From positions 1 through 16,053 of the forward strand of contig JALVBA010000362.1 in NCBI GenBank assembly GCA_027010905.1: a stretch of 16,053 bases of DNA, written 5' to 3'. Positions 7,064-14,380 of this stretch are shown here, piece by piece. Numbering within the stretch: position 1 is the first letter of the stretch; each line of letters starts with the position of its first letter. The position numbers were made by a program, and so were the translations under genes. Under the pieces are notes generated by a model. The model saw only the letters and a program-made list of their open reading frames with translations, made no database searches and was not told the DNA's origin. The stretch is from Marinilabiliaceae bacterium (lineage in GTDB: Bacteria > Bacteroidota > Bacteroidia > Bacteroidales > Marinilabiliaceae).

Positions 7064-7110
7064 ATTGGCCTCATTGATACTATCATTTCACACTATCAAA
7101 CATAGGCTCG

Positions 7111-7197
7111 TTTAGGTTATTCAAATCGAAGTTGTTGAGCTGATAATTGAGGAGCTGCCTTAAACGACAACCCCTCAAAGACCAAACTTAACCTAAA
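7111..7197. repeat. Nested inverted repeats, possible structured RNA
   Basis: TTTAGGTTA (7111-7119) is perfectly complementary to TAACCTAAA (7189-7197). Inside, TTGAGG (7147-7152) pairs with CCTCAA (7173-7178). GTTGT (7131-7135) could pair with ACAAC (7167-7171) as an alternative or crossing helix. No promoter box is evident directly before it. Confidence 0.35.
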
Positions 7198-7236
7198 TCT
7201 CAATCTATTATAGCTCGTAACAACTTCTCTATTTTA

Positions 7237-7267
7237 TTGAAAGCTTCGCAATAAGCGAAACCTTCAA
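7237..7267. repeat. Imperfect hairpin
   Basis: The two 13-base arms pair at 11 of 13 positions around loop AATAA. The flanks carry a direct ATTATAGC repeat at both sides. It has no T-run, so it is not a simple terminator. Confidence 0.4.
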
Positions 7268-7471
7268 TTATAGCAGTATTAACATTGGCAACGGGTTAAT
7301 GAATTTAAAAATCGCACACTTGCTTATGCATATAAAAACAATAAATAACTCCGGCTATATATCTGTTTTTTCGATTGATTTATGCTAACCTACCAGTTGT
7401 TTTGACACACCTTACGATTGACTGATTAATGAAAAAAATATTCGTAAAGTCAGGCATATTACGTATCAATT

Positions 7472-7555
7472 CCCTTCCTCGCTGAGGAGGGGTGGACGCC
7501 TAGGCACGAATGTTTCTTTTAACTGTATTCATAAATTGGGAGGACGGGGTAGTCC
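7472..7555. repeat. Split palindromic intergenic repeat element
   Basis: A hairpin CCCTTCCTC-GCT-GAGGAGGGG (7472-7492) is followed by GCCTAGGC (7498-7505) and, after about 36 AT-rich bases, by GGACGGGGTAGTCC (7542-7555). The GAGGAGGGGTGG and GGACGGGGTAGTCC parts resemble a GC-rich palindromic repeat that I recall from Bacteroidota intergenic regions, where the two parts lie together. Here they appear separated by inserted sequence. The family identity is from memory and unverified. Confidence 0.45.
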
Positions 7556-7639
7556 AGTCTGAACGCAGGCAAAAAAGCCTCTCTCTATTATAGTAATAAA
7601 ACAGGAAAATAGATGGTCAGTCCACATATACAAGCCATA

Positions 7640-7672
7640 AGTCAGGGGGTAACCAAAAGTCAACCCCTGACT
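7640..7672. repeat. 9-bp hairpin
   Basis: AGTCAGGGG (7640-7648) pairs perfectly with CCCCTGACT (7664-7672). No T-run follows in either direction, so its role is unclear. Confidence 0.45.
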
Positions 7673-7682
7673 GACAAAAATT

Positions 7683-7721
7683 CCCGATACCCTTCGACAT
7701 GCTCAGGATACCGGGTTTTTT
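7683..7721. terminator. Terminator-like hairpin downstream of the T9SS gene
   Basis: CCCGATACCC (7683-7692) pairs with GGATACCGGG (7706-7715) at 8 of 10 positions around the TTCGACATGCTCA loop. Six T follow on the plus strand. On the minus strand the stem is followed by AATTTTT, so it could end the leftward T9SS transcript and also block rightward transcription. The loop phrase is one I recognise from repeated Bacteroidota intergenic elements. Confidence 0.5.
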
Positions 7722-7752
7722 AACTTTTTCGGTTCTTCATGTCTCTTAAACC

Positions 7753-10068
7753 TTATTTCATTTTAAACATCTTTCCGGTTTGATTAAATTCCCCGGCAGA
7801 GAATTTATAGATGTATATTCCTTCCGTGAGCCCCGGGGTTTTCCACTCATAGCTATAAAAACCCACCGGTAGTTTATTAGACACCAGTACCTTCATAAGT
7901 TTACCATGAATACTGTAGATACTTAGTTTCACAAATGCTTCTTTTGGTATGGAAAAACTAAAAGTGGTGGATATACTAAATGGATTCGGATAGTTTTGCT
8001 CTATCTTGAAGGAATTTAGTGAATCACAAGACAATTCTTCTATTCCTACCGTGGATAATACATCTACAATTGCTATTGACGAGTCAATGCAACCCGACCT
8101 TTTCTGAATCACATAAATCATTGTATCCAGACCAACAAAACCGGCTTCAGGGGTGTAGGTAATTGTGCTGTCGCCGCTTGCCACGGCTGTACCATGGGAA
8201 GGATTACCCACAAAAAGTACGGTAAGTGTATCCCCGTCCGGGTCTGTATCATTTGCCAGCACGTTTATTTCAACCGGCCGGTCCTGCCGGAAACTTATGG
8301 TATCCTGATTCGCCTGTGGTGGTTCAATCCCATATACCTGAAGGTTGACAGAGGTATCGGAATACTGTACCGCAAAATACCGGCAATTGCTAATCTCCTT
8401 CCCGTTCACCACATCAAAGGTGTCCGTCAGGGAACCCGCTTTCATGATCTCAAAGATCTCTCCTTCATCCGGGATATAATTATGCAGCAGGTTTATGTTC
8501 AGGGTGCCCTTCAGGGTGGCAGCTCCGTCAATGTCCAGGAGGTCGTATTCATCCCGGTCCGCACCATCCAGGTCGATGTTCAGGACGGTGGTGGAATCGG
8601 AGGGGTAATCCGCTGTCAGATTCAATATCCCCACGGAATCTCCCGGTGAAACAATTCCGGGATTTTCAACCAGACTCTCAAAACTGATTGTACCAATTCC
8701 TTTCAGTATGCCTGTTTCCTTATTTGTAAATGAAATACCATTGGAAAAGAGAGTTGAAGACAAATTTTTCTTTAAATAGGTACCATAATTATAAAAGTGA
8801 CGAAACACTGTTCCATTACTTGTTGGCATCTTTACACTTGAAGAAACATCGGTTTTATCAATAAATAAACCATAATTATTTATCATCGTGAAGTTTCCGT
8901 CGTATTTATAATATAAAGCAATATCCCCCGCATTCCAGAAAATATTACCGTAGTTATTTATTTGTCCCAGAAAAGTAATATTTCCTGACACATTTATATT
9001 TGCATCTTTATCAAAATTTATCGAACCGGTACCATCACCGATCCACGCTCTATTATTAAAATCGGCGTATTTTCTTATGATAAGTGAATCATACGTTGTA
9101 ACTCTTGACCCTGAACTTAAAATTCTTAATGAGTCAATGACTACTTTTTTACCGGTACTGAAAACAACATTATTTCCGATGGTGACCATGCAGGAGTCGA
9201 GGAGTGGCGTACTACCTGCATCAAAATATACCCAACTGTAACCTTCAGGTTTGAATTCACCTTTGATATCGAAAGTATCCTTAATGTGAAAAGTATATTG
9301 TCCCGTAAAACTCAGAAGACCGTCACAGTGTACCGGACCCGCAAATGTCCTCGGACCCCAGACCCTGAGATGAGCTCCTTTGTCCACCCGATAGGATCCG
9401 TTTTCTTCGGTAATATAGCCGGCGGGTAAAATAAGTGTGCCGGCATTCACTGTTACCTCCCCATAATTTATAAACTGGACAATGTTAATTCGAGTCTCTC
9501 CTGTTCCCGATTTAATATATTTTCCGTAGTTAACAAAATGTCTCTCTTGACTACTCTGTCCACCTGTGATGGACGAATTGCCCGCATTGTAAAAGGTTCC
9601 GTAATTGTAAAAGTATACGTGATAGTGAAAGTTCTGGTATCCGATAACCAGGCCACCATCTCCCCAGTATATTTCTCCTTCATTAATGAAATTGCGGCCG
9701 ACTTTAACAAATCCGCTAATACTTGTTTTGGCTGATGCGGTCAGGGTTATATTTGGTATTACTTCAAGGGTCGTAGTGGAAAAAGTGATATATCCGCCGC
9801 TCCATGCTAGAGAGTCGGTGACAGTAAGGTTACTGTCTCCCGTGATGGTCCCGCCACTCATATACAGAGCACTGATATGGACAGTATCCGTCAGTGTGAC
9901 CGTGCCTGCGGGGACAATAGCCGTATCCCCGGGTCCGGGGACACCGTTGGGGGTCCACATCGCAGCGTCATTCCAGTTACCTGTTCCGTTGAGGGTATAG
10001 GAAGTTTGTGCACCAAGAACGGTACTGAGAAACAAAAAAAGAAAAAAGAAAGGGGTAAAAGTTTTCAT
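7753..10068 (-). CDS. T9SS-exported beta-repeat protein with cadherin-like domain
   Basis: This 771-residue protein should pass the inner membrane by a Sec signal (residues 1-20) and the outer membrane by type IX secretion. Residues about 24-60 (GNWNDAAMW, GVPGPGDTA) resemble the start of beta-helix surface proteins. Residues 90-460 repeat NYG-centred strands (at 155, 180, 201, 372, 398 and 427), suggesting an asparagine-laddered beta-solenoid. Residues 471-530 resemble autotransporter-type strand repeats. Residues 585-672 form a cadherin-like domain with NVLANDTDPDGDTLTV. Residues 685-771 are a type A T9SS sorting domain starting at QNYPNPF and ending in KMFKMK. No enzyme motif is seen, so adhesion or surface binding is only a guess. 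AGGAGG lies 7 bases before the ATG. Base composition varies sharply along the gene. Confidence 0.88.
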   Translation of the reverse strand: MKTFTPFFFLFLFLSTVLGAQTSYTLNGTGNWNDAAMWTPNGVPGPGDTAIVPAGTVTLTDTVHISALYMSGGTITGDSNLTVTDSLAWSGGYITFSTTTLEVIPNITLTASAKTSISGFVKVGRNFINEGEIYWGDGGLVIGYQNFHYHVYFYNYGTFYNAGNSSITGGQSSQERHFVNYGKYIKSGTGETRINIVQFINYGEVTVNAGTLILPAGYITEENGSYRVDKGAHLRVWGPRTFAGPVHCDGLLSFTGQYTFHIKDTFDIKGEFKPEGYSWVYFDAGSTPLLDSCMVTIGNNVVFSTGKKVVIDSLRILSSGSRVTTYDSLIIRKYADFNNRAWIGDGTGSINFDKDANINVSGNITFLGQINNYGNIFWNAGDIALYYKYDGNFTMINNYGLFIDKTDVSSSVKMPTSNGTVFRHFYNYGTYLKKNLSSTLFSNGISFTNKETGILKGIGTISFESLVENPGIVSPGDSVGILNLTADYPSDSTTVLNIDLDGADRDEYDLLDIDGAATLKGTLNINLLHNYIPDEGEIFEIMKAGSLTDTFDVVNGKEISNCRYFAVQYSDTSVNLQVYGIEPPQANQDTISFRQDRPVEINVLANDTDPDGDTLTVLFVGNPSHGTAVASGDSTITYTPEAGFVGLDTMIYVIQKRSGCIDSSIAIVDVLSTVGIEELSCDSLNSFKIEQNYPNPFSISTTFSFSIPKEAFVKLSIYSIHGKLMKVLVSNKLPVGFYSYEWKTPGLTEGIYIYKFSAGEFNQTGKMFKMK

Positions 10069-10075
10069 AATTAAT

Positions 10076-10081
10076 CCTCCT
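10076..10081 (-). promoter_or_regulatory. Strong Shine-Dalgarno site of the T9SS gene
   Basis: The minus strand reads AGGAGG, 7 bases before the ATG. A perfect Shine-Dalgarno is uncommon in Bacteroidota and unlike the other starts in this window. It fixes the chosen start. Confidence 0.7.
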
Positions 10082-10165
10082 AGTTTTAAAATTAATATTT
10101 GGTTTTTTCGAAATGTTTATCTTAAAAATGACAATCAAAAGAAACGATAATACCGGTAAAATCAC

Positions 10166-10182
10166 CTACCCACCCCGGGTAG
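10166..10182. promoter_or_regulatory. CTACCC/GGGTAG inverted repeat upstream of the T9SS gene
   Basis: CTACCC and GGGTAG are perfect 6-base arms around ACCCC, centred about 106 bases before the T9SS start and within the 259-base gap after the LuxR-type regulator gene. It could be an operator for that regulator. Alternatively it is an RNA hairpin: CACCT/AGGTG at 10163-10167/10196-10200 overlaps one arm and would be mutually exclusive with it. No direct evidence favours either reading. Confidence 0.4.
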
Positions 10183-10327
10183 TTTTAATGATAAGAGGTG
10201 TTTTTTTATGAAATAAGGAAGATCCAGCCTATAACGATAGCTTTTGATTTTTAATAAAATGAATTACATGCTGATCTTAGAGGAATAATAATTACAACTA
10301 TTTTATGATCAAAAAAAGGAAGTACTA

Positions 10328-11971
10328 CTATGCCAATGCGCGTTTCTCTGAGGGCTCCTTTTCACTTACTGAAAGTATTGCATCAGTACGATTGTCCACA
10401 TCCAGCTTGACGTAGATATTTTGAAGATGAAATTTTACCGTATTCACCGAAACAAAAAGCTTTTCTGCTATGTCTCTGTTTGTGATACCTTTCAGGAGTA
10501 ACATGAAAACATCCAACTCACGTTCGCTCAAAGCCTCTTTCAGGTATGTGTTAACATCGTTGCGACTTAGGGAGTATTTGCAGGGCAGAAGGTATTGGGT
10601 AGCACCGTTAGCAATATTATGGCGTAGGATATCAAGTTCTTTGGCGCTTTGTTTAAGCTTGGCCTTAAACTCTTCTATCTCCTTCATTCTGCGCTGATAG
10701 TAGAGAATAAATGCAATTATCAGAATACTTAAGATCCCTATTGACAAACTTATAACGAACCACTCTTCGCGCTTTGCTATCTCATTTTTGTTCTGAAGTG
10801 CGAGTATTTTATTCTGCTTTTTCTTAGCCTCATATTTTTCAGTCAGTTCGAGTACTTTGGAAGTTATCTCACTGTTCTGTATCGAATCTTTCATAATAAT
10901 GTAATCCGACTGTTTCTCATAGGCCTCCTTGTATAATCCTTGTTTAGCCAATAGCCCCGACATAAAACTGAGCACCTGCTTCTCCTCTGTTTTGGCACCT
11001 CTCTTTCTAAAGACACCAAGAGCCTCCTCAAAATTTTTCGTTGCCAGTGCCTGCCTGTTAGTAGCTTCATAAACTCTTGCCAACCCCATCTGTACAGTTG
11101 CTTTCTCAATCTCCATTGATGATGGCGCTTGTCTGAAAACATTTAACGAAGATACAAGCATCTTCTCTGCTTCTGTATAATTCTTTTTCCCAAGATAAAT
11201 TAATGCAACATTGTGCTCCGATTTAGCTTTTTTTACCCATCTGTTATGTTTTGCATACCCATCTATCGCTTTCAGGTAGTAGTATAGGGCAGAATCTTTT
11301 TCGTTCAGATGATCAAATCCGTTTGCCAGACTGTTGTTTGCATCGGCAATTAAAACAGAATCGTTCTGGGTATATGCCATTTTGTATGCTTTTTTGTAAT
11401 ATGGAAGAGCCAACTCCGGATGCTTCTGGAAAATATAGATATTGCCAATATTGAAGTAAATATTTGTAACTCCTTTCAGGTCGCCTGCCTTCTCAAGCTT
11501 TTCCAGACCTTTCCGTTGGTAGTTTATCGATTCGGAGTAGTTACCCAGCTTACGATGCATAATTCCGATGTTATTGTACTGAACTCCCTCTTTTGTTATT
11601 TCGTCGGCTTTTTGATAAAGAGTAGCGGCTTCATTAAATTCAGGGATTGCCTTTTCATACTCTTGTGCTGAATAGTAAACGAATGCAATATTTACATATA
11701 TCCTTGCCAGATCATTAATTAGTGTGTCAGCATCACTATTTGGAAGAGCAACCCCTTCCCTACCCAGACTGATTGCTTTATCGGGATCAGCGCTCTCATA
11801 AAGATAGACCAAATCGGCATATGCTGAGAGTTTATTTTTAATGGTCTGGTTATCATCACCAACAACCGCAAACAGGCTATCACTCTCTACTTGAGTGTAG
11901 ATAGTTTCAGGTGTTGTGAGAAGAAAGAGAATACAAAGTATCGTTAGTTTAGAGGAGGTTAAGATTCGCAT
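10328..11971 (-). CDS. TPR-membrane-LuxR-type transcriptional regulator
   Basis: The 547-residue protein is a one-piece membrane regulator. An N-terminal export signal (about 1-26) is followed by a periplasmic array of TPR repeats (about 85-360), with repeated Y-x-N-I-G and A-x-x-Y-Y patterns. A heptad-like linker (365-400) precedes a single transmembrane helix (about 404-425). A second cytoplasmic helix precedes a LuxR/GerE helix-turn-helix at about 480-535, with LSERELDVFMLLLKG, NRDIAEKLFVS and VNTVKFHLQNIYVKLD. The topology would let periplasmic peptide or protein binding control DNA binding. It lies upstream of and in line with the T9SS protein, a likely target. A weak TTG-20-TACCTTG match (TACCTTG at 12006-12000) may be its promoter. 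The ligand is unknown. Confidence 0.9.
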   Translation of the reverse strand: MRILTSSKLTILCILFLLTTPETIYTQVESDSLFAVVGDDNQTIKNKLSAYADLVYLYESADPDKAISLGREGVALPNSDADTLINDLARIYVNIAFVYYSAQEYEKAIPEFNEAATLYQKADEITKEGVQYNNIGIMHRKLGNYSESINYQRKGLEKLEKAGDLKGVTNIYFNIGNIYIFQKHPELALPYYKKAYKMAYTQNDSVLIADANNSLANGFDHLNEKDSALYYYLKAIDGYAKHNRWVKKAKSEHNVALIYLGKKNYTEAEKMLVSSLNVFRQAPSSMEIEKATVQMGLARVYEATNRQALATKNFEEALGVFRKRGAKTEEKQVLSFMSGLLAKQGLYKEAYEKQSDYIIMKDSIQNSEITSKVLELTEKYEAKKKQNKILALQNKNEIAKREEWFVISLSIGILSILIIAFILYYQRRMKEIEEFKAKLKQSAKELDILRHNIANGATQYLLPCKYSLSRNDVNTYLKEALSERELDVFMLLLKGITNRDIAEKLFVSVNTVKFHLQNIYVKLDVDNRTDAILSVSEKEPSEKRALA

Positions 11972-12241
11972 CTGGCTTCTGGTTAGTAAATGAGAATTTC
12001 AAGGTATAAAAAATAATTCAATTTCTCAATCTAATGAACAATCAACTTCTTAGAACCTGCCTTTCCGTTTTGAGATTTTCGCATAACACAATAACAGATG
12101 ATATATTTTCAAAATACACCTTCAAATGTGAAAAAACGCACAAATCTCTATTCCATAAATCTATACAATAAAAACACTTGTGATTTCCATTTATACCTTA
12201 TAGAGTAGCAAAAAGTTACACTTACTCAACACCCAACACTG

Positions 12242-12279
12242 TTTTAACACATACTATATAATGGAAGTTTGTGTTAAAA
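12242..12279. promoter_or_regulatory. 10-bp inverted repeat upstream of the radical SAM gene
   Basis: TTTTAACACA (12242-12251) is perfectly complementary to TGTGTTAAAA (12270-12279) across an 18-base spacer. It sits 16 bases before the candidate -7 box, covering the -33 area, where a repressor or activator could act. It has no T-run, so a terminator is unlikely. Confidence 0.4.
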
Positions 12280-12295
12280 ACCGGGATAAAAACTG

Positions 12296-12303
12296 TAATT
12301 TTA
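12296..12303 (+). promoter_or_regulatory. Candidate -7 box of the radical SAM gene
   Basis: TAATTTTA matches TAnnTTTG at all but the last base and lies 19 bases before the ATG. No TTG is at the usual distance. Confidence 0.35.
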
Positions 12304-12322
12304 CATCCACAAAAAATAAGAT

Positions 12323-13102
12323 ATGTCAACATTTTTATTTGATAAGATAGTTTTTGGTCCAGTAAGAAGCCGTCGGTTGGGAGTTTCACTGGGCATTAAC
12401 CTTCTACCCACCGATACAAAGGTGTGCTCATTCGACTGTATATACTGCGAGTGCGGTCTGAACCCAAAAACCAAAGATAAGAGAATTAAACTCCCATCTC
12501 GCAAAAAGGTATACTCCTCACTTGAATCGAAACTAAAAAAGATGATTGATGAGGGTCTGCCCCCTGACGTTATAACTTTTGCAGGAAACGGGGAACCAAC
12601 TCTTCACCCCAACTTTGCAGAAATAATTGATGACACCATATTGTTAAGAGACAAATATTGCACAAAGGCTCGCATTGCTGTACTTAGTAATGCATCAAGA
12701 ATAGGTAATCAGGATGTTTTTAATGCTCTGTTAGTGGTCGATGATAATATTCAGAAACTGGATTCGGGTTTGGAGGAGACAATTCTTATTCTTGACAAGC
12801 CAAACTATCATTTTAGTATTGAAAATACCGTTGAAAACCTTTGCCAGTTTAGTGGCAGAGTTACTATTCAAACAATGTTTGTTAAGGGCGAATTTAACGG
12901 TCACACGATAGACAATACCACATCTGAGGATGTTGACTCGTGGTTGAAACTTCTTGAGAGGATTAAACCACAAAGTGTAATGATCTACACTATTGAGCGG
13001 GACACACCTTTTGATACCCTGTCAAAAGTCTCATTAGACGAGCTTAACAGGATTGCAAAGCAAGTTGAGGCGATAGGAATAAAAACCCAAGTTTCAGGTT
13101 AA
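12323..13102 (+). CDS. Radical SAM protein (COG0731-like)
   Basis: The 259-residue cytoplasmic protein binds a [4Fe-4S] cluster and S-adenosylmethionine through the motif C-x3-C-x2-C (Cys35, Cys39, Cys42), with an extra Cys44 directly after. The N-terminal FGPVRSRRLGVSLGINLLP stretch is characteristic of the COG0731 group, which is related to wyosine-type tRNA modification enzymes but broad in function. The GNGEPTLHP segment near 93-101 matches the SAM-contacting GGE region of radical SAM folds. Reaction and substrate cannot be told from sequence. The glycosyltransferase gene starts 2 bases after its stop, so the two are surely cotranscribed. Confidence 0.87.
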   Translation: MSTFLFDKIVFGPVRSRRLGVSLGINLLPTDTKVCSFDCIYCECGLNPKTKDKRIKLPSRKKVYSSLESKLKKMIDEGLPPDVITFAGNGEPTLHPNFAEIIDDTILLRDKYCTKARIAVLSNASRIGNQDVFNALLVVDDNIQKLDSGLEETILILDKPNYHFSIENTVENLCQFSGRVTIQTMFVKGEFNGHTIDNTTSEDVDSWLKLLERIKPQSVMIYTIERDTPFDTLSKVSLDELNRIAKQVEAIGIKTQVSG

Positions 13103-13104
13103 GT

Positions 13105-14184
13105 ATGTCTGGCTTAAAACAGAAAACGGTTTTAGTAAGCCCGCTGAATTGGGGTTTAGGTCATGCGACACGGCTCATTCCAATAATTGAAGTGCTGATT
13201 AAAAAGGGGCACAAAGTTATTATCGGCGCTTATGGCGGGTCGGCTGCACTGCTAGAATCGGAATTCCCTCAATGCAAGCATATCGAATTGAGAGGGTTCA
13301 CTCCGTCATACTCAAAAACGCATTCTCAATCATTAGCTCTAATTTTACAAACCATTCCTTTTCTATATTATAAAAAGAAAGAGTACAATCTAACATCCAA
13401 AATAGTTTCGAAAGAAAACATTGACATTATAATCTCAGACAACAGATATGGTGTACGGCATAAAAATATAACATCAATAATTATTACCCACCAACTATCT
13501 CCTGAATTGAGCAACAACTACAGATGGCTGCAAAAATCTGTTGCATATTTCATCAGCAAGTGGGTGGGGAAATTTAACCGGTGTTGGATATCTGACATTG
13601 CTGAATTACCTAACTATTCAGGCATTTTAGGTAGCAATACATTTCATTTAAACAATGTAACGCATATAGGTCTGCTTTCAAGATTCAACGCCTGCCAAGC
13701 AAAGAATGAATACACAATTGATAATCTGGCAATAATCTCCGGACCTGAGCCATGGAGAGCTCTGTTTGAAAAAGAGATAATCAGCTTCTTCAAGAAGACT
13801 ACCGGAAAATCAGTTATTGTAAGAGGTCTGCCTAAGAACGATACCGGAGAGAGTATCTCCGACAGAAACATTACAATTTATAATCATTGTGATTCGGAGA
13901 TGTTAAATAGACTAATCTGTTCATCCCGGAATATTGTTTGCCGGTCGGGCTACAGCAGCCTGATGGATCTTTTTGCCTCCGGTCGACGCGCCTTGCTGAT
14001 ACCTACCCCGGGACAATCGGAGCAGGAGTATCTGGCAGAACATATGGCAAGAATGCACAATTTCATCTCTATTCGGCAGAAACATCTGATGACTTCTAAT
14101 CTTTCTATTTTTAATAAATTTGAAAAAAACTTCACCCCATATTCCAATAAAAAACTCCCATTTATAGTCGAAAGCTTTCTCTAA
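13105..14184 (+). CDS. MurG/GT28-like glycosyltransferase
   Basis: The 359-residue protein has the two-domain GT-B layout of the MurG/GT28 group. The N-terminal acceptor loop reads WGLGHATR at residues 16-23. The C-terminal nucleotide-sugar region reads CRSGYSSLMDL at 279-289, then LIPTPGQSEQEYLAEHM at 298-314. It is not MurG itself: the division-wall context and typical MurG motifs are missing. Proteins of this type in Bacteroidota are usually annotated as uncharacterised glycosyltransferases, and the acceptor is unknown. It starts 2 bases after the radical SAM gene without its own promoter, so the pair forms an operon. No transmembrane helix is obvious. Confidence 0.8.
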   Translation: MSGLKQKTVLVSPLNWGLGHATRLIPIIEVLIKKGHKVIIGAYGGSAALLESEFPQCKHIELRGFTPSYSKTHSQSLALILQTIPFLYYKKKEYNLTSKIVSKENIDIIISDNRYGVRHKNITSIIITHQLSPELSNNYRWLQKSVAYFISKWVGKFNRCWISDIAELPNYSGILGSNTFHLNNVTHIGLLSRFNACQAKNEYTIDNLAIISGPEPWRALFEKEIISFFKKTTGKSVIVRGLPKNDTGESISDRNITIYNHCDSEMLNRLICSSRNIVCRSGYSSLMDLFASGRRALLIPTPGQSEQEYLAEHMARMHNFISIRQKHLMTSNLSIFNKFEKNFTPYSNKKLPFIVESFL

Positions 14185-14380
14185 TAAAATTTTCATCAAA
14201 CTTTTTTCCATAGCTATATAACATAATTGCCTATCTGTCAATAGAAGGAAACATTTTGCCCCAATCGGTGTATAATCAAATGAAAAAAATAATAACCTTA
14301 TCGTGTTTATTTCGTACACAAGAGCACAACTTGGAATTATTTTGGAAAGACGGTTTCTAACAATTTAATAATTAACAGTA

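Larger units (their letters stand above)
7064..7752. other. Non-coding stretch rich in hairpins and repeat-like elements
   Basis: I see no credible gene on either strand in this 690-base gap. It contains nested inverted repeats (7111-7197), an imperfect 11/13-pair hairpin (7237-7267) and a split GC-rich palindromic element (7472-7555). A 9-bp hairpin (7640-7672) and a terminator-like hairpin next to the T9SS gene (7683-7721) follow. Repeat remnants are the simplest explanation, although a structured RNA is possible in the first part. Confidence 0.6.
11972..12322. other. Divergent intergenic region
   Basis: This 351-base AT-rich gap separates the leftward regulator from the rightward radical SAM gene. 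I see no gene in it. It holds the weak promoter candidate for the regulator near 12000, a 10-bp inverted repeat at 12242-12279 and a near-consensus -7 box at 12296-12303. Confidence 0.6.

Noticed and set aside
7064..7752. Possible CRISPR array or insertion sequence in the long gap
   Set aside because: There are no regularly spaced direct repeats, no transposase frame and no terminal inverted repeats bounding a gene.
9686..10000. 104-codon plus-strand frame opposite the T9SS gene
   Set aside because: It is antisense to a well-supported gene, has low-complexity V/P/S-rich composition and no domain.
14280..14360. 26-codon plus-strand frame beginning MKKIITLSCLF, like a signal peptide start
   Set aside because: It is too short, has no further domain, promoter or ribosome-binding support, and probably arises by chance in AT-rich DNA.
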